Source: Phlebiopsis flavidoalba
Lineage: Eukaryota; Basidiomycota; Agaricomycetes; Polyporales; Phanerochaetaceae
DNA: 64,000 bases
Direction of reading: 5' to 3'
NCBI GenBank assembly: GCA_035772785.1
Contig: JAOCPU010000001.1
Location: forward strand, 1,550,001 to 1,614,000
Part shown: positions 45,623-56,119 of the stretch, one piece after another
Position numbering within the stretch: the first letter of the stretch is position 1
How the letters are laid out: each line of letters starts with the position of its first letter
Made by a program: the position numbers and the translations under genes
The notes under the pieces: model-generated
What the model was told of the DNA's origin: nothing
Database searches by the model: none
What the model saw: only the letters and a program-made list of their open reading frames with translations

Positions 45623-48600
45623 TCAGCCCTTTGCCCGCCTCGACCCCGTCGGGCTCACGCCTTTTGGGCGCTCAGCCCTTGACGATGTTTGCGCGTTGAG
45701 CGAGTAGTAGGACGCAGGAAGAGCACTGCGCACAAAAAAGAAGGCCTGATGATCATCAGCCGCGCCGACGCCCCCCAGGGCTTTATATTGCGAAGATAGA
45801 CGCACGCCCAGCCATGCAGCCCGACGCCGAGAATAGGCGTGTTGATGAGTCACAGACCATGCTGATGGTACGGTCGTGTACGCGATGCATCAGCGCCTGG
45901 CGCTTCGTTTGCGTCCTTGGGGGGCGCGGTGAGCACAAAGCCGTCACGTGGCACAGCAATAACCTCGTAGAGACGCGGGATCTTGGGGATTTGCTGCGCA
46001 CGATCTGGCTCAGCGCGGCGGGGGAGGTGTTCGATGTCCAGGTTGGAATCTGTGCCAATTGTGACGGATGGAGGACACTGGGAGAATATGGGATTGTGAG
46101 ATGCCTGCACGGGCAAGCAGGGACGGACCGTCCTGTACGGACCCACCTGAGATAATAGCTCCTGAGACCAATCGCAGATTGTCCGACAAGTGCCTCCAAG
46201 CGTCCCTGGGTGAGGTTAGAACGGAGAGAAAAGAAGGATAGTTAAACCATCTTTGCTTCCGGGCTTACCTACATGAATCCCGAACTGTTTGCCTGGACTA
46301 GTAATCCATAATCTTGTCCACGGCATCGCCGCGCTTTATGATACAATCCAATCAATTGGGTCTATCAAGAGTGCAATACCAACGGTGCCTTTGACAACAG
46401 CGAAGTAGCTCCACCATACCTGGAACAGGGCACCGATGCCGAGTGCAGACACCAACAAGTAGAGATAACCTTCTCGGCACTGCTATTCCAAAAAAGCTGC
46501 GTCAAAACAAAAGCTAATCACCGAGAGATTGTGTGGCGATACGCACGTATTGGGACTTGTCGTCCAGCTGGATCATCAGCCCATAGCCAAGGAACGATAA
46601 TATCAAACCCAGCTCGAATAACCACAATCGATACCAGGCCGCCAGGCGTCCTGTCCGAAGCGGTACCACTGTTGTCCCGAAATAGCAGAGACAGCGGCCC
46701 CCCACGCGAGCTGAGTACCGGCAACATTCTGACAACACAGGTCATCAGTTTGAGCTTTCAGGCCAGGTTTCCGCTGCCGTTTCAGCCGACCATTGCAGCG
46801 TTAACTTTCACGCCGGCCCCTCGTCGCGGGACGAAGCCCTCCCCCCCCCCCCCCCCATCAGATACGCACCCTGGAAATAGACAGGGAGGTAGTATGCACG
46901 CCTGCGCCGCTTGCGCCGTCAGCGCCACAACGCTGTCGGAAGCCGGCCGAGCCAGGCCGGACAAAAAAGCAAAGGCACGCACCCGCAAAGGAACGCCAAG
47001 GCGTGCCAGAAAGAGCGGGAAATCAGTGACTGAACGCGGTCGTCCGCGTCTGGCAACGCAGCACAACAAATTAGACCTCCACGATCGTGAATCTAGGGGA
47101 GAATATGAGTTTGCGGTTATGTGACCTTTGAACAGAACCGGGGCGGCAGGGACCAAACAGGGGAACTTCCGATTCCGAGGGTTACGCCCATCCATCGTGA
47201 AGATCTTCGTTAGCGGCAGCGATGATCAGCATTACGATCCCAACCACTACAAGCGGTAGGGTGTGCGGATGGGTTTGTGGCGTTGACCTGAGGGCTTGGT
47301 CATCTCGGGAGCAAGCGACTGTAGTTGGATAGTTACTCCACAGCTTGTCTCGCTGAAGTTGAAGCCGATCAGGATGCAGACGACTCCGCCGACTATAAGT
47401 AGGAGGCCGACAAAAATCAAACTCTGCGATGTGTTCGCCGTGAGAGGGCTTGCCATGGTGAGGATTCAAGTTGTAGGCTGATAAGAAGAACGAGAATCGC
47501 AAAGTGCGACACCTCCTGTCGGGCGCCTGTACGATAGCTTTAATGATGTGTATGCTATGCGACTAGTCAAATTCACGCACAGATTAATGAAGAAAACTAA
47601 CCGTGAGAGGAGCAAATTCAGTAACGAGCGACACGTCGTATTTGACGGTGCGCCAAACGTCACCAGCGCCCAATGATGCATGGTCGGTGAGAGCCTAGAT
47701 GACGAGCGGCCGTCAAACAACGTGCGCAGACTACGTCGGTACATTATGATATGACTTACTTTACTCCCCTCCCAAAAAGAGGTCCAACAAACGCTGAAAA
47801 AATAGTGTTAGATTTACACCGTGCGGACTAACTGGTCAAAAAATTATCCTTGCAATGGGCCACTCAATGACCCAAAAGTCGCGCCTCATAAAAAGCCCGC
47901 CAAATTATTTACACCGCGGCTATACACGCTGGCGTTCAGCGTCGCGGGCGCACAACAAGAAGCAACGAGCGGAGTCACCAGCGACTTACTCCTGGAGAGA
48001 TACAACTCGTCAGAGATGGTGACTTTGCACCAGCCTGACTGAATGATGTACCTCCGCGCAGCCGATACTCCTGGACCGCACGGCAAACGACCAGACCATA
48101 TCATTGACTGGGCTGCTCCGCACAAGGAATACAGCAGTAGCCAAACTGTTGGAGGAGTCACGACTTCAGACGTGTCGGCTAAACGGATGATGTGTAGCCA
48201 ATAACGTACCAGGAAATTCCAACTTCGACGCATCCAGGATGCATACAGCAATCATGACATAGGCTTACGGCCTGCTATCTATTTGATGCCGTCTCGTGTT
48301 TCACACATGGTCATTTGGACATAGCCCTGGGTAATTATTCATACCTACGATGATCTGGACAGGCTTGCCGTACAGCGGGCTGAGAAGCTAGCAGGCAGCC
48401 GCAAGCACAATATGTGACGCTATGAGTTGACACGAAACGGGTTAGCTTGGGGAGGTGGAGGACAGGACCGATGTAGCTAGCGAGAATTGTTATTACTAAC
48501 GTCTCCACCCTAAGAATATTCTTTGCCTCTCCACTAGCTTAGCTACGCCATTGGTGGGAGCTGCAGAGCAGTCGCCACAATGGTCTAGTTTAGAATTCTC

Positions 48601-48760
48601 AGTTAATGCAACAAATATTCGGACCTCGGCAGGTCAGGAGAGTGACATTACCTCGATCCATGCCGCGAGGAAGGTACATGACATGAGCCCAAAGAAAAGA
48701 AACAATCCGACAAGGCGATTGTGTGGGAGGACAAATGCCTCCTCGTTTTGTACGTTCCCA
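45623..48760 (-). CDS. Major facilitator superfamily transporter, DHA2-like (14-TM type)
   Basis: Proton-coupled exporter or vacuolar amino-acid/drug transporter of the plasma or vacuolar membrane. TM1 is HNRLVGLFLFFGLMSCTFLA (about 48660-48720). An intron leads to TIVATAL (about 48545-48585), the DHA motif. Next come AACLL..LYGK and GAAQSMIWLVVCRAVQGIG then QITISD (motif C region, about 48000-48150). DHASLG and PTGGVALC follow, then NLNPHHGK (about 47450). SLIFVGLLLIVGGVVCILIG then FNFSETS spans about 47340-47440, and LVVVGIVMLIIAAANE about 47190-47250. RAYYLPVYFQ-like is near 46880, and FELGLILSFLGYGLMIQLDD near 46570-46630. The C-terminal part has LPRRAEPDRAQQIPKIPRLY or its shifted reading TSPAALSQIVRS (about 46000-46050), then LMHRVHDRTISMVCD. 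A run of 16 C at 46841-46856 breaks the frame. The start is unresolved, as the N-terminal cytosolic part was not found. The basic tail may extend to about 45430. Confidence 0.82.
46841..46856. repeat. Homopolymer run of 16 C inside the transporter gene
   Basis: It sits directly after the conserved YYLPVYFQ segment of the minus-strand MFS gene, where family members have no glycine run. It is probably a consensus artefact. Confidence 0.75.
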
Positions 48761-50257
48761 CGACCTGCCCAGGTGCCTATCTGCGTCGTCTGGGCCACAC
48801 CGTCCCCCCCCCCCTATTTTTGGCAGGGGGTCGCTAGGGGAAGCTTGCAGGACGTGGGGGGCTCCGTGCGCGGAGGATTTCAGTCATATCCATGGACGTC
48901 ATGTGTTCGTGCGTCTGCATGTCGTTCGTGAGCGTAAATTGCAACAATGCAATGGCTGCTCGGAGCCCGACAGTGGGACCGACCCGCGCGGGGAAAACAC
49001 AGCAGTCAGCGACGACCGAGGACGACGGTGGGCGTACGGAAGAAAGAGCTGGAGTTGTGCTCCCCACCCACACCCACCATTGCGATTCGCATACTCGAAC
49101 TTTGCGAGCGCCATATGACCAATTGGGTAGGCACCGTGCCAGGTCATCAACCGCTCTGGCAGCCTAGCCGTCGGCGCGCTTTTGCCGGAAGTGCCGTGGG
49201 GCGAGCGTGGGGCGATGCGGCGAAAGCCCGTTCCCGGGCGATGCGAGCGAGTGGCCCGCCATGTGCCGGCCGCACAGAGCGATTGCCAGACGCGGCTGCA
49301 GTTTGTGTGCTTCAAGATTGGGAGCCTTGCTTTGCTCCAAGGTGCGTCGTTGACTTGCTCGTTCCTGACCGCGTGATGAGGTGTTTCTCAGAGACGGTGG
49401 AGCGTCATGCTCGGTAGAGCATAATACACGAAAAAAAAATAGTAACATTACGTACCTGAGATTGCGGCGCTCAGCGAGTCGCCGGACGGCCAGGCTAGTA
49501 CGAGGGCGGGCGGGGGATGGCGTGCTTACGTAGGTGTAATTGTCCACCTTTAGACGGACGACGCTCAGGCAACATGTTTGAGAGCCATAGTGAAGATTGA
49601 GTGGCGACGAAATAGAGGGCGTTCCGAGCGTGCGGTTGGCTCAATGAACGTGTCACGAGCCCTCGAAGACGCTTTTCGATAGATCGGAGGCATTAATAGA
49701 ACACATCGCCGCCGGCAGGGTATATAATTGTAGCGAGAGGAGTGTCGTTCTTGATAGCGTGGTAGGTATACAGTGCGAGATGGAAGTTGCGAGGCGAGAA
49801 TAAAAGCCCCGATGCTCTCATGACATGATGTCCTCCGAATGATGACTGTGTGATTTTTTTGTGATCTCAGCTTACTTGTGGGAAGCAGCTCCACGTATGT
49901 ATCCAGGAGATTCTTCGGTCAAGTAGGATATTAATTGCTCGACTCACCACGAGCTACGAAGTCACTTATTGCTCCTTCTTACTCCATCATGAAGTTCCAT
50001 ATGATCAAGCCGTCGGCCTAATGTCGTCAACAGCGACGAAAATCCAAAAAAAAATATGAGCCAACCTTCGCCGACTATAAAACATAAATTCCGCGTCAGA
50101 GTCACGTCTGTGGTCGGTTGAGTCGAGAGATGGTGGCCTCGGACGCGTCGCGGGACCGTGGCGTTGTTCGCGTCACTGACTCATCACGTGTGCTTACATA
50201 ACACGCAGACTTTCCAAAAGTCTGGCCGTAAATCTACTCTGCCTGCAAACTTTCATC
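48761..50257. other. Unassigned, MFS 5' flank to Ran promoter
   Basis: The transporter's N-terminal exon may lie in 48760-49560. The minus frames there (KVDNYTYVSTPSPARPRTSL, 49480-49547) are suggestive but not decisive. A run of 11 C is at 48804-48814. From 49565 to 50257 I see only AT-rich spacer and no gene. Confidence 0.35.
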
Positions 50258-50312
50258 TTGCTCTCCATCCTTCATCTCTTTCACTCTTCCCCTTCTCCCA
50301 TCTTCACACTAG
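50258..50312 (+). promoter_or_regulatory. Pyrimidine-rich tract before the Ran start codon
   Basis: An almost unbroken CT-rich stretch ends about 10 bases before ATAC-AATG at 50323. Such tracts are typical of the core promoter and 5' leader of highly expressed fungal genes. Confidence 0.55.
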
Positions 50313-50322
50313 AAAAAATACA

Positions 50323-51474
50323 ATGGCTGAGCAACAGACCGTCCCCACGTTCAAGCTCGTCCTCGGTACGCGATATGCGCCTCTGTTGTTGGGTTTTACT
50401 GACTTGAAGATGAATCACTTCTTTCACCTGTCATCGATGTTTCCAATGACACCAACACGCGTGTCATTCGAATCGTTTCGCATTTTCGCGACACACTTGG
50501 CTCGCGATGGTACTCTGACTGGCCACAGTCGGTGACGGTGGTACCTTTCCGCCCGGCAAGACCACTTTTCGTCAAGGTGAGCCCGCATCGTCCGAGTTGA
50601 GATCTGTCGAGATCGCGTGCTGATTCATACTTGTCTGCAGCGCCACTTGACGGGTGAATTTTTCGAAAAGAAGTACATTGGTGCGGACCCCGTTACTCTC
50701 AGAAAAGTTGACTGATTTGTGGCACTTGACTAACGACGCGTTGATGTTTAGCTACTCTCGGTGTCGAGGTTCACCCCTTGTCGTTCTCCACCAACTTCGG
50801 GTACCATTTGCTTCAACGTTTGGGACACTGCCGGACAAGAGAAGTTCGGTGGTCTCCGTGATGGATACTACATCCAGGGCCAGTGCGGTATCATCATGTT
50901 CGACGTTACTTCGCGTATCACGTACAAGAACGTCCCCAACTGGCACCGTGACCTCGAGCGGGTGTGTGAGAACATCCCCATTGTTCTCTGCGGTAACAAG
51001 GTTGATGTCAAGGTGCGTGATTCACTCTTGGAACTCTTTTACAAAGTATTGAACGCGACATCTGCGTTTAACAGGAGCGCAAAGTCAAAGAGACCAGCCA
51101 CGTAACCTTCCACCGCAAGAAGAACATCCAGTACTTCGAGATTTCGGTCGAAGTCCACACTACAACTTCGAGAAGCCGTTTCCTTGTGTGGCTCCGCCAG
51201 GAAGCTACGTTGGGTGAGTAGGAATACACAAGCGCAGTGTACTTTTAGAAACTAAATACGTCTCCTTTTACAGTAACCCCACCCTCGAGTTTGTCGCTGC
51301 ACCCGCCCTCAAGCCCGCCGAGGTTGAGGTTGACCCCGCACTCATGGAGCAGTACCAACGGGAGTTGGCACAGGTGCGTTGTAGCATCTCTTCCCAAATT
51401 TTTCAGTCGCTCCGTTATTCTGCATTATATAGGCCGAGGCTGTTCCTCTGCCCGAAGAAGACGACGACCTCTAA
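50323..51474 (+). CDS. GSP1: Ran GTPase (Gsp1/Spi1), nuclear transport
   Basis: Small GTPase that drives nucleocytoplasmic transport and spindle assembly. Exon 1 (50323-50365) gives [14 protein letters not shown]. Exon 2 (50529-50576) gives VGDGGT, three extra residues FPP, and GKTTF. Exon 3 gives [13 protein letters not shown] (family: GEFEKKY). The exon from about 50751 gives [10 protein letters not shown] and then [20 protein letters not shown] (switch II, about 50820-50870). [20 protein letters not shown] and [16 protein letters not shown] (G4 NKVD at 50995-51006) follow. Further exons give [12 protein letters not shown], then a damaged SAK region, [20 protein letters not shown] and [13 protein letters not shown]. 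The last exon, [13 protein letters not shown], ends at TAA 51472-51474: the acidic DEDDDL-type tail diagnostic of Ran. Six or more introns of about 50-160 nt are present. Identity is certain despite damage. Confidence 0.96.
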
Positions 51475-51944
51475 AAGACTTGTCCACCCACACGCATCAT
51501 CCCTCGCGCACTCGTCTCGCGCCGCTCGTCATTTGTTTGTCGTACATTGTCTGTGACCATACCTGTTCAAATATAACTTCGCTACGCCCACCTGCTGGAC
51601 TCTAATTTGTATGGGACTAACACGATCCTTTGTGTGCGAGTGCTTTTTTTTTTTTTGCTACGAGAACGAAATTGTGATCTCAGGGACGAATCAAGGTGAG
51701 ATCATGAACTTTTTCGTCCAATTGCCGCTTTCTTGGTCTCAAGATCTTGAATCCCGATGCGCTACGTCGTTTCACGTGATGTCCTGTCGCGAGCGCTCGC
51801 GCCCAGCCCCGCGCAACTTTTGTGCCCGTGCGAGGCTGTATAGCCTTCGTTACTCCTTTCGCTTGCGCGCTGGAACGCTACCAGTCCACACAAACTCACA
51901 CAGACCGATCTTTCTCACCTTTTGACCTCACCTCACCAGTAGTT
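51475..51944. other. Intergenic, Ran to LEA_2 protein
   Basis: 3' flank of Ran with a long T run (about 51643-51656) and the promoter of the next gene. Nothing else seen. Confidence 0.45.
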
Positions 51945-53258
51945 ATGGCATCTTACGACCAACACCGCGCACGCCAACAGAGTACCCACCTCAGCCAATA
52001 TTCCCGACCAGAATGATGGAGCGTTCAATCCTTACGAGGTTTCCCAGGCCCCATCAGCCTACGACACAAGGAGGCTACGGATACCAGGAATACAGAGACG
52101 AGACGTTGGAACGAGGGCTTCTGCTCCGCCCTACCAAAGAGTAAGGAGAGGCAGTCCGTACGCTACAACGAGGGCGGTACCTGCTCGGTACGTGCAGTAG
52201 TATTTTTTAGTGATGTCTTTGGAGTCCTGTCTGATGTATCGGTGCGCGTAGGACACCGAGAGCCTTGAGAAGGTGGCGGTACGAGCACCAGGGCAACCTG
52301 TGGACTGGCGGCCAGCCGGCTACAGCGGCTGCTGTGGACGCTTCTTTTGCTGCAGCCTCCTCATCTTCCTGTTCCTGCTGATCAGCATTGTCCTTTCTCT
52401 TCTCCTGGTAAGTCTCCTGCGATTCTTGTCTTCATGCGAACTGGCGCCTTACTGCTGAAACAGTGGATCAAACCGCCCAATGTTGTGATTGGCACCCCGG
52501 CCCCTCGTGAGCAACGGCAGCGCGGTTAGTATCACAGAATCTTTCCCTGTCACCGTCCTCTTTATCCCCCTACAGTTCCAGCTGCAGAATGACGGTGTCA
52601 ACATCAACCTCCAAGTTCCTATCTCGTAAGTCCGAAGTGCTCGCAAAATTATTTCCTGTGCTCTTATATCAACACAGCGTTGACAACCCCAACTACTTCT
52701 CAGTCAAGTTCTCGAGCATTGATGCCCAGGTTATGTCCGGGCTGCGCTTTTCCAACACGGTCCTATAACTCACATCTATGTAGATATTCTACCCTATCAA
52801 CAACACTAAAGTTGGCGGTGGGCACACTTTACAATCTGAACATCGCAAGCAACAAGCAAACCAACTTCACCTTGCCGTTTGCCTTGAACTACACGACGGA
52901 TATTGACCCCCAACTTCAATATCCTGGAAGATCTCGCAGATAAGTGTGGTTTCACCGGCAGCGCATCTCAGCAAATCAAGGTCAACTATGAGATCCACGT
53001 AAGTCTGTTTTTCTCGAAGTGGATCGCGTGCTCAATGGACTTCTCTAGCTTGACTTCAAGGTCCTCTCTTCGTGCCTATCAAGCCCACGATCAAGAACTC
53101 TGCGAGTTTCGCTTGCCCCGATCACTGCCAGTGACATCGCTGTAAGATCAACTCTTCGTATTAATCCTTCTCCTCTGACAACCCGCTGCAGAGCCTCTTG
53201 AAATCTGCCGGAATCAACAATCTGCCGATCTCTCGACGCTATTGTCAGCGCTGTTGTT
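51945..53258 (+). CDS. LEA_2-domain single-pass membrane protein
   Basis: Unnamed fungal protein of the late-embryogenesis-abundant group 2 fold, with a cytosolic N-tail, one membrane segment and an outer LEA_2 domain. ATG at 51945 gives MASYDQHRARQQSTHLSQYS. A Tyr/Gly/Arg-rich tail follows (NPYEVSQAPSAYD, GYGYQEY-like). LRRWRYEHQGNLWTGG (about 52265-52310) and a Cys-rich juxtamembrane stretch precede LLIFLFLLISIVLSLLL (about 52350-52410). After an intron comes WIKPPNVVIGTPAP (about 52465-52505), then VPLQNDGVNINLQVPIS-like and VDNPNYFSVKFSSIDAQ. TLYNLNIASNKQTNFTLPFA then LNYTTDID lies near 52828-52910. ILEDLADKCGFTGSASQQIK and VNYEIH follow, then KPTIKNSASFACPITASDIA. The end is DAIVSAVV near 53258. 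The LEA_2 fold binds lipid or membrane partners in other systems; no function is known here. Confidence 0.78.
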
Positions 53259-53307
53259 AGTCTGTTGATTTGCTTTGGGACATTGTTTTCGTCATGGACT
53301 GTTTTGT

Positions 53308-55402
53308 TTATTTGCTCGCTATCTGAGTATGGACATTGACTATTATAAAGCTATCTACGACCAGAAAGTTTGACAATTGCGCCATACATGATTTATCAGT
53401 CAGCAACGCCTTCATCTCCAAGCCCTGCTGCGATCCGATGACTTTCTCGGCCTCGCTCTGGCTCATATCAGTCGCAGCCGCTATCGGTTTCTCTTTCCTC
53501 TCAATCTGCAACGCGACTTTCTCTTCGGGCGCAATCATACGCCAGGCGCGTGTCGCAGCCAGCTGCAGGCAAATGGCCAACCAACCCGCGCCATTTTAGA
53601 TGTCCGTCGACCTCCGAGCATTCAATGTTCTCGACGCCCCGCACTTGCACCGGCTGGAGACCGGCAACTCCCCAGCTCATGTCGGAGACCCTGGCGAGGA
53701 CCGGCGGAGAATGTAGTCCTGCGTTGCCGTTAACCGTTTACGAGACGTCCGGACACACAACACGCCGCGCGCGATGCCCACGCGCTCTCGTCCGCGGGAA
53801 TCGGCCGCTCCGAAGAGGTAGACATCTTGTATCAATCCCGCGACCTGCGCTGTCGAAGGCGTCGAGGCTCGCGCGAGGTGTTGTAGGGCCTCAAATATGA
53901 CGAGCGATCCGAGCGAGTAGCCGACAAGGGTCGCTTAGGGCGGTTACCCAAGACCCGCTGTGCTAAGAGCGTTCCGTAGTACGCGCCCCGCTTTGGCCGC
54001 CAATGCTTTGGCTTGCATCCAAGGGTTGTCTGCGTTTCAGACAGGCGGTCAGAAACATCAAACCTGACGAAGGAATTGGCCGGATACGTTACCGATAACG
54101 CGACCTATTTTCAGCCAAGCCGATGGCGAAAGCGCTGCGAACAGGGCCGCTGAACACTGTCCGTTTAATGATCTGTGCCTTCACATACTGCATCGCTTGG
54201 GTTTTTACCAGCGCCGTAAGAGCATTAGACAGCTGAATCAGCGCATCTACTTCCTGTAGGATTGAGATGAGTCATGCTCTTCATTCAACGACGATGAAAA
54301 CATCCTTACCCATCGAAGTGCGAAGGTATCATCGCCGCCTAGGACTGTCCAGGGTGCAGTCACATCGTTGGACGAATCGAGCCAGCCGCTGACACATAGT
54401 CGAACAGCTAAGGTATCGTGTGTGGGCCGAGAGACTGGCTCAATGGCCAAATTTCGCGGACCTCTCTTGTATAGCGGTTCGACCATCTCGGCGGACTTCT
54501 TGGAACCATATGCGCCAAACAGCGCTCCGCACACGACGGAAGACCCGGCGAGCCCGCTCGCGAGCAGCCCCGCAGCGGTTCCTCCGACCCCAAGCCACCC
54601 AAGCACGGTCGTCACGCCCGCCCCGACGAGCGGAGCAGCCAGGCCGCCAGTTATTCCGATTGAGAACACCGCCACCGACAGCCCGCGAGACCCACGCCCA
54701 CGTTACGATAGGGTCCTTCCACGCGCCGCATTCTCTTCTGTGGCGCTCTGCGTCTTGGATTTTCGTTCGGCCTCTTGCAGTCAGCGCGCTCCGGGTTCTT
54801 GAGCGTAGCGGCCACAGCACTTTCGTTCGACGATCGACCGAAATAGGATAGAAAGGTCCGACCGTGTGTCGCGTGCTCGTGTGTACGTCGTCTTCGTTGA
54901 GGTGTCACCCAGCGTATGGCAGAAAGAGTACGGTTTGGAGAATCTGGTTCACGTGCGTGTTCCTGCTGACTGGTAGTGCTGGTAAGCCGACGGTCGACGT
55001 ATCAGAGAGAGCGCGTCCAGTGTGGGACATTCTCCTGACCAGAGCAGATTATTATTTCATTCACGGCTTACGAAGACGGAGTAACGTCTCACGCACCTCC
55101 GCCCCGGCTCCTGGCACGCAGCCCATGTGTGACCGAGAAGCTCCTGTGCCCATCGAGTCATTTCGACGATGTGTGCATCTTCTGGTGGCCGCTCTATCTG
55201 CTTCATCTCGAGAAGACAACGCGTACTCGTTTACCGCATATAGCTCGGCAGTGTTCCGATGCGAGGCCAGTCTCCGGAAGACATGTAGGAAAATTGCCCT
55301 GCGTTCTTGTTCAGAAAGATTCGTAGGAGGCGTGACCTGTGTGTGAGATCTCCATGTACCCCTGACATGATCAGTAGTTAGTCTGGAAGACCTTGTGAGC
55401 AT
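53308..55402 (-). CDS. DUF726/TMCO4-like membrane alpha/beta hydrolase
   Basis: Fungal relatives are membrane proteins with an alpha/beta-hydrolase fold. The 5' part reads NLSEQERRAIFLHVFRRLAS (about 55270-55330). A helical stretch follows, and FLSYFGRSSNESAVAATLKN (about 54800-54870) leads to a Lys/Arg-rich segment. The glycine-rich membrane hairpin AVFSIGITGGLAAPLVGAGV, TTVLGWLGVGGTAAGLLASG then LAGSSVVCGALFGAYG is intact (about 54500-54675). SRPTHDTLAVRLCVSGWLDS then APWTVLGGDDTFALRW follows. QLSNALTALVKTQAMQYVKA lies near 54180-54245. The nucleophile elbow VGYSLGSLVIFE is at about 53895-53925. GAPIPADER, a YAAQDYILAVL-like segment and EKVALQIERKEKPIAAATDM complete the fold. QQGLEMKALLTDKSCMAQLS ends near 53308. 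The start near 55402 is uncertain. Substrate unknown. Confidence 0.82.
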
Positions 55403-56119
55403 ACGCCAGTATCATATCTGGGAGTTTTGTGCAGGTTTCGATGATGGATGTTTGGAGCAAAGCGCGTCTCTGAGGTCTCGTAATGACGTTAGGTTAGGTG
55501 TAGGGTCAGATAAAACTTTGGATTCGGTACTATACGTGTGGCTTCATCTGACAGAGGGGGGGGGAATATATAACAGCTCACTATTCTAGCTCGATTTTAG
55601 CTAGCCATGACTACAATGCTAGTAATGAGTGGTTTGGAGTCGCGGTAATCGACCGGCAACCAATGACTGCCTGGGACTTACGTCATTGCCACTTTGTAAA
55701 GTAGTTTATACACACTGTGAGATGTGTTTAAATGGCCAGCATGAATTATAAAAGTACAATTACTAATAGGTCTTGCATAAAGAACTTGGGCATGTTGTGT
55801 TGTGTCAGACAATCAACTGCAAAGCGCAAGGCGAGTTGAGTAGCTCACGCGCGCTTGACGCCACAAAGGGCTTGAGACGGAGGATGCCGTGTGGCTTGCG
55901 TGCACGTGGCGCGTTTCCGGAGTCGCGCGGCACGTGGCGCACTGTTCTCTCCTGCCTACTTTTCCCTCTTTCCCTGAAGTTTTACGACCTTTCGAAGGCA
56001 TATTTGTCGCCGGCGGTCGGGCTACGGTCTGCCATCCTCCAAGGATGAGCTCCTCTATGGTATGTCGCCGGTAGAATACCGAGGTTTCTGGCTCGGACTC
56101 AACACTGCGTCACTAACAG
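55403..56119. other. Intergenic, divergent between DUF726 and Yme1 genes
   Basis: Upstream regions of both divergent genes. AT-rich, with no open frame of interest and no repeat recognised. Confidence 0.5.

Noticed and set aside
49164..49547. Minus-strand frame with DNYTYVST resembling an MFS N-terminal loop
   Set aside because: TM1 and the TIVATAL motif of the transporter are found downstream at 48.5-48.7 kb, and this segment cannot be joined to them in the family order.
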